The notes under the pieces are model-generated. The model was not told the origin of the DNA. It did not search any database and saw nothing but the letters and a program-made list of their open reading frames with translations. A stretch of DNA of 64,000 nucleotides from Hydractinia symbiolongicarpus (taxonomy: Eukaryota; Cnidaria; Hydrozoa; Anthoathecata; Hydractiniidae): assembly GCF_029227915.1 (NCBI RefSeq), contig NC_079875.1, positions 11,033,001-11,097,000 on the forward strand. The letters are read 5' to 3'. Below, piece after piece: positions 43,301-53,194 of the stretch. How positions within the stretch are numbered: position 1 is the first letter of the stretch; every line of letters starts with the position of its first letter. Both the position numbers and the translations under genes were made by a program.

Positions 43301-43930
43301 ATTTTGTGCATATTTTTGCGGGAGAGGATGGTATGCAACCGAATAAATGATTTTTCAAAGTTTAACTTTTTGTTTTTTGGTGTTTTGGGTTTGTTTAAGT
43401 TTGGCTTTTTTATGTTTTTCAGGTTGTATTGTTGTATAAGCATTTAGGGAAAAGACAATGTTTAAAATGCATAAAGAACTTATTTCATAGATCTGTGCTT
43501 ACTGTTGCAAGACTTTCTTTTCGACATTTCAGATTAAAATATTGAAGGTTTTCAACATAATCACATAATAAGATGTATACATATTTGAGATTGTCGTAAC
43601 TGTCTGGGTTGTGACTGTTAATGTTGTAACTTTCTACTAACTAGATTTTACACCTTGCACGCCGTTGTTTTTCATATTTTGTCTGACGTTTTGTTCGGAG
43701 GATTTCATGCGATTTGACATTTGATATTTTGTGTTAGATTTTAAGAACTTTTTTGTTAAATTATGACTTATATACTTTCTTTTTATGCATTCTCAGATTA
43801 TTTTTTTTAGTAAAAGGCATATTCAATATACCGAAATATTTGCTGATGTCATCAAAATTCAAATGACAGAACTTTTCAATTGTTTTTCTGCCTAAGTGGA
43901 TTTTTCCACGGGCCTAATCTACTAGTAATT
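40366..43930. repeat. Long dispersed repeat, orientation B
   Basis: It starts ATCTATATAATAATACGCCA, then TGTCTCTGTGACAGGC and TTTTCCTTTGATGTTGCCG, and ends TTTTTCCACGGGCCTAATCT plus ACTAGTA. These are the reverse complements of the two ends of the repeat at 39296-40018, so this is a longer relative in the opposite orientation. The 3.5 kb interior is T-rich with no recognised gene. It contains an inverted copy of 26941-27179 at about 41740-42010 and many TTTTGTG-type phrases in loose tandem. Confidence 0.55.
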
Positions 43931-44067
43931 AAATAATTTTATAATTATAATAATAATAATATAATATATTTTTGGGGAAAAAAGTTGAAGTTGAGATAGA
44001 TAGATGTGCATATTTTACATGGCTAGCCTCACAAATATCGAGCGATATACCCTGTCTATTATTTCCA

Positions 44068-44342
44068 GGAGGAGCCATGGCGTAGATGGAGAGTCCTAGA
44101 GTATTTAATGCTCATTTTGAGCTACGCAGACCCAATTAGAGCCCGTGCTCTACTAGACAACTCCCGGCAACATCCAACGGCCCACACAGTGTGCCATCTT
44201 CCCAATTTCCCTCACATGGCTTGGGTTAACCCGGGGCTATGGTAACATTCACTCGCCCATGTTGAATCGCCGTCAAGAGGAATCAAACCCCGGTCTCCCG
44301 CACAGAGTACGAGAGCTATAACCACTAATCTACGGCGCCACA
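44068..44342 (-). repeat. tRNA-derived SINE
   Basis: On the minus strand the head reads TAGATTAGTGGTTATAGC (A-box like, 44332-44315) and GGTTTGATTCC (B box, 44289-44279), about 35 bases apart as in tRNA-derived polymerase III promoters. A non-tRNA body follows, including GGGTTAACCCAAGCCATG, and ends near CCATGGCTCCTCC. No cloverleaf tRNA is complete. It lies only about 20 bases upstream of the following ORF on the other strand. Confidence 0.7.
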
Positions 44343-44362
44343 AACTACGGAGCAACCGAAAA

Positions 44363-45634
44363 ATGTTCGGAAAATACTACCACGCCATTGTTTGTCATGC
44401 TGGTGACCAGTACAGAATTATATCAGGACGTTCCTCCAACACCGAGCAAGAAGAAAGAACATTTAACTTTTTCAAGCAGGTTTCATCATCTACAACTAAC
44501 CACCATCCAGATCATGTCATTTTAAACTGCATGCTTAGATTCCAAGTGAAAGATGCTACTTTAAATCCTTATGATACAGTATCTAATGATGATGGAGAAA
44601 TTGAATCATTGCTGAAGAATTCTAAGCTTGAGATAAATTCAACTTTTTTTTCTTTTGCATTTATTGAAAAACACCCATATGAATATCAGGCTCACCTGGA
44701 ACGCATAGGGGATTTCTTGGTATTGGAAAAGGTTCTGTGGAAAGAAAAAGATAATGGTGTTGAATTCTACGAAATTATCTCAAGCGAAAAGTTGGTACAT
44801 CACTTTAGGAGCTATAGCATTGCAGATGAGAAAAAATATGTCCAAAATTGTTGGGAAAATATATGTCTGCCAAAAGCTGATGTTCTTATCCCAGCTGAGA
44901 AAATAAAAATAGAAGATAACTATGGTAAAGTTGAGATTAAATTTTTAAAAACATTATCATATTTCAAAGAAAAGTTAGAAACACAGAAAAGAAATATTGC
45001 ATCAGATGAAATTAGTGATTATAACATTCTAATGAATGAAACAGTTTCCACAATACCATCCTTGCATACACCCTTCAATCCGAAAGATGACAAAGTAGAT
45101 CACATACTACAAGAGGAAAATAGTTTCAATGAAACCACAATGGAACAAACATATAGTAAAGAATCATCTAGTTCACAGCAACAGTGTCATGACATGTCCA
45201 ATGAGGAAATTATACACATTGAACCTGTTAGCATATGCCAATCATATGCACCCCCATTGTCATCCAGCACACCAATGGTCAATAAATACAAACAGAGAAA
45301 TGCACTTTCCTCTTCATCAAAACTTATTGCTGAGGTATTAGGTGTGACAGATGATGTAAAAGAATATGACAAGCAAAGAAAGATATGCAAGTCAAAACCC
45401 ACAGATTGTTCAAAGCAACAGTATTTAAAAGTGAAAGCCAAAATTGAAGTTAAGCTTCTCAATAAATATGATCAACTTAACAAAAACTTGACACAAATAG
45501 AAAAACATGTATTGCAAGATTCAAACACTCTTTCTGTGAAACCGGATGAAAATTCACCATTGAGTAGTGAATATAAACTAATTCTCCGTAAATTGAAATG
45601 TATTCGTGCTCTTAGAACAGAATTTAATATTTAA
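44363..45634 (+). CDS. 423-residue uncharacterised protein, possible last exon
   Basis: A long intact frame begins ATGTTCGGAAAATAC. The N-terminal 170 residues are globular: FGKYYHAIVCHAGDQYRIIS, then NTEQEERTFNFFKQVSSSTT, NHHPDHVILNCMLRFQ and HPYEYQAHLERIGDFLVLEK. The rest is Ser/Thr/Glu-rich, ending in a basic helical segment (KVKAKIEVKLLNKYDQLNK, RKLKCIRALRTEF). From memory the QEERTF/NHHPDHVI block belongs to an uncharacterised family repeated in cnidarian genomes, possibly transposon-derived. With the exon pieces at 38371-40272 it may form one interrupted gene. I see no catalytic motif. An upstream acceptor is not obvious, and a SINE sits where one would be. Confidence 0.6.
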   Translation: MFGKYYHAIVCHAGDQYRIISGRSSNTEQEERTFNFFKQVSSSTTNHHPDHVILNCMLRFQVKDATLNPYDTVSNDDGEIESLLKNSKLEINSTFFSFAFIEKHPYEYQAHLERIGDFLVLEKVLWKEKDNGVEFYEIISSEKLVHHFRSYSIADEKKYVQNCWENICLPKADVLIPAEKIKIEDNYGKVEIKFLKTLSYFKEKLETQKRNIASDEISDYNILMNETVSTIPSLHTPFNPKDDKVDHILQEENSFNETTMEQTYSKESSSSQQQCHDMSNEEIIHIEPVSICQSYAPPLSSSTPMVNKYKQRNALSSSSKLIAEVLGVTDDVKEYDKQRKICKSKPTDCSKQQYLKVKAKIEVKLLNKYDQLNKNLTQIEKHVLQDSNTLSVKPDENSPLSSEYKLILRKLKCIRALRTEFNI

Positions 45635-45639
45635 TAATA

Positions 45640-47100
45640 TGGTAACAAGATATACAGGTAAATTTATAAACTTGCTTCAAATTTCCACAGCTGAAATTTT
45701 GTAACCTTATTTGGAAAAACTTTTGCAAGAAAAACGTTCAAAAATTTTACGATTTTGGGGCTTTTTTACGAAACTTTTACAAATGACTATTGATATACAA
45801 AAGTTTAATCAGTATATATATATAATATATATATATATACATACAAAGTTTTTTTAAATTGTCAATTCAAAAGTTTATCCACTAATTTTTTTTTAAATTC
45901 TCAGCGAGCAATTCGAAAACTTATGGAAATCACAAATTGCAAAAGTTTAACTTTCCACAGATATTTGAAAAGTTTTTCTCACGAAAAGTTTTCCTGAATA
46001 AAGTACGTACCCAGATCAATTCAATTCACATGACAGAAACCTTTAATATATAACCTCAAGTTCCTGAAAGCTTTTTCTCTTTCACAGTATGATTTAGTAG
46101 TAGCTATATATATAATCCTTTTACCATTAGTTTTTAAACTATAATATTTATATTATAATGATTAAAACTGTTATTTTATGATCAAAGTGCATTGCTAATT
46201 TTATCACAAACAATTTTTGACTTAACTTACCTAGTGACAATAAATGTTACGTATCTACAAATTCACATGTGCTTGGAGACCAACACTGTAGAACCATTAC
46301 CATAGACAACATCCACATGATAAAACTATCAAATGATTTAAAACCAATGCACCGAACACTTCGTTGTTAGGTTCGTCATCATTGCACACGCGAAACAAAC
46401 GAAGAACAACCTGAAAAAATATATAGACTGCTATAAAAAATTCTGCAATGTCAAAGTGATGAAAGTTTTGATATAAAAACAGAAAGCAGCAATGCACTTG
46501 TCTCACTTTAAACTTTTTATATATATATATATATGGTTTAAACAAATAAATATAAAGTTATTATATTCTTATTATATGTTTTTAAATATGTTTAGGCTGG
46601 TTTTAAAATTAGCTGTATATACTTATTATCATACCTGAAAAAAGGTAGCTAAAGTTATATATAGCTAGCAAGCTATAGCTAGGTGTTATGACAATTTCCT
46701 ATATTTGATCTCAAATTTAATAGCTTACTGTGTATAAAAGCTAGCTAGCTAGCTAGGAAAGATGAGCCCTCCAAAATATAAATTTACAGCCCAACTATTA
46801 CTTGTAAACAGCATTTAGTACCACCCTTGTCCTCAAGCTAGCTATACTGCACTGCTTTCTTTTGCTAGTCACAGCTAAGCAATCCCTAGGAGATACTTTA
46901 TAAAAGCATCTATCTGGCATCACAAAAGTCCGGAGGCATTTACTGTTAAAAGAAAAGAAAAAAGAAAAGAAGGGGTTAACACAGTGATACATCCATTTCG
47001 CCTTTCCCAGCAAAATAAATAATACCACTTTCATCCGTTGGCAGCTTGTTTTGAATATTTTGCGTTAGCCATAGTAATTTCACAGACCGGAATTTAACAG
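45640..47100. other. AT-rich stretch with TA microsatellites and possible minus-strand exons
   Basis: TA runs occur near 45818-45842 and 46515-46535, and AGCTAGCT phrases near 46660-46760. Two short minus-strand frames follow acceptor-like tracts: 46413-46300 (reading VVLRLFRVCNDDEPNNEVFG) and about 46940-46801 (MPDRCFYKVSPRDCL). Both end in stops and carry no recognisable domain, so they are noted only as possible terminal exons. Confidence 0.3.
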
Positions 47101-47114
47101 CAGAATATTGCGCG

Positions 47115-47560
47115 TTGCCCTACGAATGTTTCAAACATAAAATGCAGACCGACTCGCTCCTTAATATCATCGAGCCCTCCTGTGCGCCAGAACTTGTGAC
47201 TCTGGCTGTAGCTTTCCACATGTGTTACAGGGCCCCAACACTCAGCCTTGCACAGGAGGTTGTCACGACAGGACCAGCCTGTCGATATTTTGACTAAGGA
47301 CAGCAGGGTTGTCAAGCCTGAAGACCAAGTTAGTAAACTTGGGCACCTTACTGAACTGGGGTAAAAAGTGAGGTCGTTACACCCAAAGACAAGATAAAAG
47401 CAAACCCCCTTGCTAAGCTTCTTATAAGTTACCAGAGAAGAGTGAGCTGAACTCTTTACCCTCTGGGTATTAACGGTAAACTGGCTTGTATGAACCAGCT
47501 GGGGTAATACAAAACCGGTTGGATTTACATTTTCCTTCCCCATGACCCTGGTAGTACAGG
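47115..47560. repeat. 3' flank of USP copy A, related to 56405-56620 and 59490
   Basis: 47345-47540 aligns with 56425-56610 (CTGGGGTAA, CCCAAAGACAAGA, AGCTGGGGTAA), lying downstream of a USP-like gene at both loci. The phrase CCCAACACTCAGCCTT at 47233 recurs at 59506. This shows that the USP genes travel with shared flanking DNA, i.e. within a mobile or duplicated unit. Confidence 0.6.
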
Positions 47561-47614
47561 TTTAAAGCAACAGCCAAGGTATTTTAAAAAGACGAAAAAA
47601 ACAAACAAAAAAAA

Positions 47615-48172
47615 CTAGCAGCGGGTATAAAAGAAAACATATGATGTAGTGCTGTTGAGCGTTCTTGGATCAACTTTGCTTATTGCCTTATCATTGCAGA
47701 GGTACCAAGAGTTTGTGCTACGATCTTTGATATGGGCCCAATAGTGGCCTGCATTCAATGTTCCAGAGTGATTTATCACAGCTACCAAAGCATACTTGTG
47801 GATAAAAGATGTGTCCGAGTCACTAGATATCGGGATATTGAGATAAGGATTAGAAGAGGAAAAACTTTCAACAAATTTATTGTCGTTAACCAGATGTTCT
47901 CCATCTCTTGCAAACCTTTTCAGGTGCAAGGTTAAAATTTCGCTATTCCTCGTAATCCTTGTTTCCCTATTGCTCTCTTGGTGCAGGGAACATTGTGGGC
48001 AAAACCATTTATTTTCATTCTCCAGATTTTCAGAATCTAAAAATATACTAACTGACAATTGTACGCTGGAAGACGGGGACAGTGTTAGGATGTCCTGATT
48101 TTCAACAGTAACTCTGTGTGAAAAATCCAAAATGTGCGCACGCTCCAATTAGTTCACTCGAAAATTGATCCA
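47615..48172 (-). pseudogene. Ubiquitin carboxyl-terminal hydrolase (USP) C-terminal half, copy A
   Basis: The minus-strand frame from 48148 to 47615 (177 residues) reads NKWFCPQCSLHQES (the second half of the USP zinc ribbon), EILTLHLKRFARD (the conserved L-LKRF box), VAVINHSGTLNAGHYWAHIK (the catalytic His box, GHYWAHIK) and SWYLCNDKAISKVD (the W-x-C-N-D/D-x-x-V box). These are standard USP (C19) landmarks. The Cys box and the first half are missing. Upstream, the frame is cut by the Harbinger insertion at 48176. It would remove ubiquitin in an intact enzyme. Here it is a fragment, although this part is well preserved. Confidence 0.8.
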
Positions 48173-48335
48173 TGAAGGGTCCGTTACACGTAGCAAAGTT
48201 TGCAATAGCAAATAACATACAAGTACTTCTGCAAGTACTTGTACAAGCAGTTGTGCAAGTTTTTATTTTTTCACAAGTTTTGTCGATTTCAAATAAAAAA
48301 AAACAAATGTGAGTTTTTGCACGCTTATTTTGAAA

Positions 48336-49684
48336 ATGGTTTGCGAACAAGAAGACGTTGTTTTAATTCTGGCGCTATCGCTGGCAGTAAAAGTAAAGAC
48401 AAGTCAGTGCAAAAAAAGAAAGCAACGCAAACGTTTTTGGGTGCGACCATGGTTATTAGACAGACAAACGAAAGGGGCTTGCAATAGCATCCTTAGTGAA
48501 TTAAGATTACAAGACACTGAACATTTCCGTTATTATCTTCGAATGAATACGGAAACATTTGTTGTAAGTAATTTTTTTTGTTGATCAAAGAGTTTGTAGG
48601 ACAGTGGTAGCGCATCTCACATAATAAGTCTCTTTCCTTTTAGGAACTACTGGAGAAAGTACGCCCATACATCACAAAACAAACTACCTCTTGTCGGAAA
48701 CCGATATCAGCAGAGGAGAAACTGTCAGTAACATTGCGATTTCTGGCTACTGGAGAGTCATATCAAAGTCTGATCTACCAATTTCGCATGTCGGATAAAA
48801 CCATTTCCCTTTTCGTACCTATAGTTGCCAGGGCGATTTATCGAGTTCTTAAGAAAGATTATTTACGTTTGCCGCAAACGGAGGAAGAGTGGAAAGCGCT
48901 TTCAGACAAAATAAACTTGAAGTGGCAGTTTCCCAATTGCATAGGAGCTCTCGATGGAAAACATATTCCTATTAAGTTACCGCCGAACACTGGATCTACA
49001 TTTTACAGCTATAAAGGATTCTATAGTATAGTTCTATTGGCACTTGTCGATAGTGAATACAAATTTATCTACGTAGACGCTGGATGCCAAGGCCGTATTA
49101 GCGATGGTGGAGTTTTAAGAAATACAGAGTTATATCATTTATTGAGCAATGATAGGTTCGCCCTTCCACCTCCGAAGCAACTTCCACTGAGTGAAGATCC
49201 ACCGTGGGATCAGCTTGATTTGCCAGAAATACCTTACGTTATCGTTGGGGATGACGCATTCGCATTATCAAAAAATTTAATGAAGCCTTTTTCCAAAAAC
49301 ACGCTTTGTGATGCCGAGCGAATTTTCAATTACCGGCTTTCAAGGTTTCGAAGAATAAGTGAAAACGCTTTTGGTATCAAAAGCACAATTAACCTTTCAC
49401 CGAGTAAAACCACGAGCCTCGTTATGGCCATCGTAGCGCTACACAATATGCTGATGACGAAGTCTAAAGACTCGTACGCACCAGTTGGTCTTGTCGACCA
49501 AGAAGATTTACTGACGAATCGAATCGTTCCTGGTCAATGGAGGGGAATGGCTGATGTCTCAATTGACTTACAAACTTGCGCACAGAGAAAAGCTAGTTCA
49601 AATGCAAAAGAAATACGTGATGTCTTTAAAGATTATTTCATGGGCTCAGGTCAAGTATTTTGGCAATGGAATATGCTTGTATAA
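48336..49684 (+). CDS. PIF/Harbinger DDE transposase (HARBI1-like), two exons
   Basis: Exon 1 is 48336-48563 (76 codons, donor GTAAGTAATT). An 80-base intron follows, and exon 2 is 48644-49684 (acceptor TTCCTTTTAG), joining in phase 0 for 422 residues. Exon 1 holds the basic leader KKRKQRKRFWVRPWL and the N-terminal YYLRMNTETFV. Exon 2 has the helix-turn-helix-like LRFLATGESYQSLIYQFRMS, then CIGALDGKHIPI (first D), FIYVDAGCQGRISDGGVL (second D region) and LSRFRRISENAFGI (E), a DDE_Tnp_4 signature. Length is normal for the family. It performs excision and insertion at 3-bp targets together with the MADF partner. Confidence 0.9.
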
Positions 49685-49709
49685 TTGTCTTAAATCTTTA
49701 CAGAAAACA

Positions 49710-50729
49710 CTACGGGTAGCTAGCTACACAAGTTTGTATAAATACAACAAAACCGTTTTTTATATAAAGTCTATACCATAAGTGAAAGTTAATTGTTGTT
49801 GTAATTACTGTTGTAAACCTGGGAACCGTAGTAGTTGAAACGCGATGGAAGTGAGATATCGGAATCTCCTGAGTTACTAGGTGATAATTCTGGGCTGATA
49901 GCATTTGTTGTTCTCCCAGTTTGAATTCTCTCAGGACCGCGGAAAGTACCAGTTTGGTGGCCTCCATCGTAGTTGAAGGGTGACGAAGTTGAAGGAACGG
50001 TCGTCTGTTGTCCATTCTAAAACCTTGCGTCAACAGAAGCTGTTGTATTTGAAGTTTACACTTTTCTCGGGTGTACATATTTTCTATATCAAGCAAATTC
50101 TTCGAAATCATTCTACCAAACAATTGTTCTTGGGTTTCGCTTTCATTAGGACTCAGGTTTAGGTTTGCTACTGCGGAAGACGTCTGACGAGGCTCATCCA
50201 ATCGCTCTAACGCTTTTAACATAACTCTGTCCGCAACAGATACATCTTGATCTTTTTTGACATTAGATGACTTTTTTCGTTTATGGTTGAGCGCCGGCGT
50301 AGGAGTTTCATCATCACCATTCGGATCTTCGTCCACATTAATGTTGGATTCTGTGGCGCGAGGAGTAATATAATCAGATAAGAAGCTATTCATCTCCCCA
50401 TAAAAAGGCCATTGGGGAGTGAAAACCTCATCCGAACCTGCTCCACTTTTCTTTGAAGCTCGGACTTTCTGTTTTAATTGACCGTAATACGATCTCAAAC
50501 CGACCATTTTCTTTTGTATGTCTTTGACTGGCATTTCCAATTCGTTTGAAATCAACTCCAGCGCTATATTCCTTCTTCTTGCATTATGATACTCTGCCTG
50601 GTTTGAGTTAAAAAGGCACTCGTGTAGTTGCCACTCTGCAATTAGTTGTCCCACCATATTATCTGTCCAACTATCAACTTTCTTTCTTTTATTTATCGCC
50701 TCCATCTTCAACGAAATATTTTCATACAC
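49710..50729 (-). CDS. MADF/Myb-like partner protein of the Harbinger transposon
   Basis: 339 residues from ATG at 50729 (a second ATG lies eight codons later). Residues 18-105 form a MADF-type domain: VDSWTDNMVGQLIAEWQLHE, then CLFNSNQAEYHNARRR, LELISNELEMPVKDIQKKM and VGLRSYYGQLKQK. The middle is acidic and proline/threonine-rich with an NLS-like NHKRKKSS. A helical BESS-like part near 175-235 reads MISKNLLDIENMYT. In Harbinger elements this second protein binds the transposon ends and brings the transposase to the nucleus (established for the superfamily). It is convergent with the transposase gene. Confidence 0.8.
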   Translation of the reverse strand: MYENISLKMEAINKRKKVDSWTDNMVGQLIAEWQLHECLFNSNQAEYHNARRRNIALELISNELEMPVKDIQKKMVGLRSYYGQLKQKVRASKKSGAGSDEVFTPQWPFYGEMNSFLSDYITPRATESNINVDEDPNGDDETPTPALNHKRKKSSNVKKDQDVSVADRVMLKALERLDEPRQTSSAVANLNLSPNESETQEQLFGRMISKNLLDIENMYTREKCKLQIQQLLLTQGFRMDNRRPFLQLRHPSTTMEATKLVLSAVLREFKLGEQQMLSAQNYHLVTQEIPISHFHRVSTTTVPRFTTVITTTINFHLWYRLYIKNGFVVFIQTCVASYP

Positions 50730-51069
50730 GCCACAAAACTATTCACACCACACTTTAATTTTTTATTTTCATCAATTCGATATGCTATTGGCTCATTTAT
50801 AATAAAAACAACAATGAAAACAAAAGCTAAACATCATTGATCGGTTAACATTCCAAACTTAATCGCAACCTATTGTTTATTTGCTATAGCAAACGTCGAT
50901 TTTTTTAAAACATTTTAAAAAAATCAGAACTTGCACAAGTTCTTGTACAAGACCATGCGCAATGCATAATACCAGCTGTTACACATAATATTGTATTGCA
51001 CAAGTACTTGCACAAGTACTTGTATGTTATTTGCTATTGCAAATTTTGCTACGTGTAACGGACCCTTGA

Positions 51070-52540
51070 TAGGTGAATCCGTTGTCAACAAATGCACGAA
51101 TACACCTAATTACAAGTTAGATTACAAGTTGACTAGTCCGAGTTTTTTCCAGCTCACAAGACCTACGAATTGATTAAAAAACTTTCTCCGAAAATGAAAA
51201 GTGGACGCAATTAGATTTTTGGTGGGATAACGAAAAAAAATATTGTTGGACTCGTTTCATAAACACATTACAGGCAAATCATTGCCAGAAAGGCTGTGCC
51301 AGCTTAACCTTGAAGTTTTGACACTTGGTTTGTTTTTAAATAGCTGTAGATTATTTTGAGTTGCTTTTTTGTTTGAATACGGTGTATTTGTTTAGGAATT
51401 ATAAACGAAAAACTGTGCCACCATAAGCTAAATTTCGATTTAGTTCGTTTTGGAATAGTTGTGGATAGCTTTTATGTTGCTTTTTTGTTTGTGAATATGT
51501 GGGCTACTCCTTATATGCGAAAACTTTGCGTCAATTTATTGAGGTTTTTTTTTGGGGGGTTTGCTTTCTAGCAAAAATGTGTAAAACAGGATAACTCAAA
51601 AGCGTATTGACTTTTCAAATAAAGGAAATGCACCTGTTGTAATTTGGGTAGTTGAGCTAAAAAATAAAACCTTATCAGCGAAGGATACTAGTTTATTCAG
51701 AAATTCACTCCACCCGAGAGCCACTTGGTCCAGGTAGACCACAAAGGTACAATTCCGTTCTTGCTTTTCATCCCATTCTTTTATATTTTGCTGCAGTTAT
51801 TGTCTTTAAACATTTCAAATTGTCAAAATTACCTTTTTTTATTAACATAAACGAAAATTTTCAAAAGGGAAAAATTAAAAACTATTTTTGCTACAAGTGA
51901 CTTCTCAAACTAAGTATAGAAGTATTTTTTTATCAAATGTTCGTTAACTTTTATATTATGTAAGTTCTCTAGATTGCTCCCTTGCACAGATGGAGTATTA
52001 CAGTTTAAAACAAACTTCAGGGTCTTATTTTTGGCAGTGGTTGATTAAAATAAACTAGAGCATTCAATCCAATAAATTTAAAATGCTCAAAATATAGAAA
52101 TGTAAGAACAATTTCAAGCTAAACATGTCAAAAACAGCTTAAGGTAAAGTCAAAGATATAAAAAAAAGTGTACATCAAGCTTTGCTACAGTACATACAAA
52201 ATATTCAAGGTATACTTATATAAGACTAAAGCAAATTTTAAACTTTCTAACCTTCCAGGTGTCGCACCGTTCATCCTGTTTCAATAAAATATTATCAATC
52301 CAATTCCATGTCAACTTAAAACTGTTCATGTGTTAGTATTTTGTGTATAGCTATCTAATCTTTGTATAGCTCGATTTAGCTATCACTGATCAAAAATGGA
52401 TCTTTCAAGACAATACTTTTATCCAAAACATAATAAAATTCAATATGTCTTGTGTATATCGATAAGTAACTTCACCGTTAATCAATATTTTCATCTGGTA
52501 TGAGTTACATGTTTGTCATACATGTTTGTGTTAAAAACAT
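51070..52540. other. No gene recognised beyond the Harbinger
   Basis: The first 60-100 bases should continue the USP copy A locus interrupted at 48175, but I could not recover a convincing USP frame. The rest is AT-rich with no domain-bearing frame. Confidence 0.4.
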
Positions 52541-52569
52541 CGTGATTCGACACTGATCTGCTTTTCTAA

Positions 52570-52616
52570 CGCTGTATTGCTGATCAAGGCTTTCTACCTT
52601 GATCAGCAATACAGCG
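52570..52616. other. Perfect 20-bp hairpin
   Basis: CGCTGTATTGCTGATCAAGG (52570-52589) is followed by the loop CTTTCTA and then by its exact reverse complement (52597-52616). The perfect pairing stops sharply at both ends. Possible meanings are a small foldback element, a microRNA-like precursor that is rather short, or a recent inverted duplication. No gene is associated. Confidence 0.6.
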
Positions 52617-53190
52617 GGCGAGAAACGAGCAGTAAACGACCAGAAATCATCCAAAATACAAGAGCAAATGGCTATATGACAGGCGAAAAAGATTAACAAA
52701 ATGCTTGATTATGCGCCCAAGGTTCATTGATTTTTCGTTTTTTTCTGGGAAGCCATTGCATTGATGTCTCACGTAACCAAGTTTTTTTGTTTAAGGGACC
52801 GTAAAAAAAGGTCCTGCTTATCCGGGGTCTTTTCTGTTCAGCGAAGTATTTTTGCTTGGATTTAGTTAGGTTTAATGGACCGAGAAATGTGGTCCCAAAT
52901 TAGTGAAAGTTCCACTTATCCAGGGTACCACTTAACGCGAGTATTAGTATAGGCAAACACAACTGAATCATTGAAATAACTTTATTATACACCGTTACCT
53001 TTTCATACACAACGTTCTCATTAAACAAAATAAAAATTGTAACATCGTGTGTGAGCAACTATCAACGGTTAACTTTGCTCTGAATAAGCTTTTTAAAATG
53101 ATAACGTAAAAAGTCAAACCGAGTAAAAAATCCCTGCATAAAACATAATGAAAAAGTTAAAACGTTTGTTTACAAGTCTTCAAATACGCA
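52617..53190. other. No gene recognised, old transposon-like phrases
   Basis: Between 52795 and 52935 the phrases GGGACCGTAAAAAAAGG, TATCCGGGGTC, GGACCGAGAAATGTGG and TTATCCAGGGTACC repeat loosely, resembling the ends of decayed DNA transposons. No frame or target duplication could be established. Confidence 0.3.
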
Positions 53191-53194
53191 ACCT

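Larger units (their letters stand above)
48176..51066. mobile_element. Apparently intact PIF/Harbinger transposon
   Basis: Terminal inverted repeats begin AGGGTCCGTTACACGTAGCA and run for about 55 bases with one or two mismatches, then continue as repeated AAGTACTTG(T/C)GCAAG units. They are flanked by TGA on both sides (48173-48175, 51067-51069), a 3-bp target duplication as usual for Harbinger. The 2891 bp contain the transposase (plus strand) and the MADF/Myb-like partner (minus strand), converging tail to tail with 26 bases between their stops. Both are open, which suggests recent insertion. Confidence 0.9.

Noticed and set aside
44268-44342. A possible tRNA gene
   Set aside because: A and B boxes are present, but there is no cloverleaf or acceptor stem, and a SINE body follows.
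45815-45845. TA-rich runs near 45815, 46515 and 61434 as possible origins or promoters
   Set aside because: They are simple microsatellites with no supporting context.
52795-52935. A second Tigger-like element end
   Set aside because: The loose repeats of GGACC and TATCC(A/G)GG phrases suggest decayed transposon ends, but no terminal pair, TA duplication or frame could be shown.
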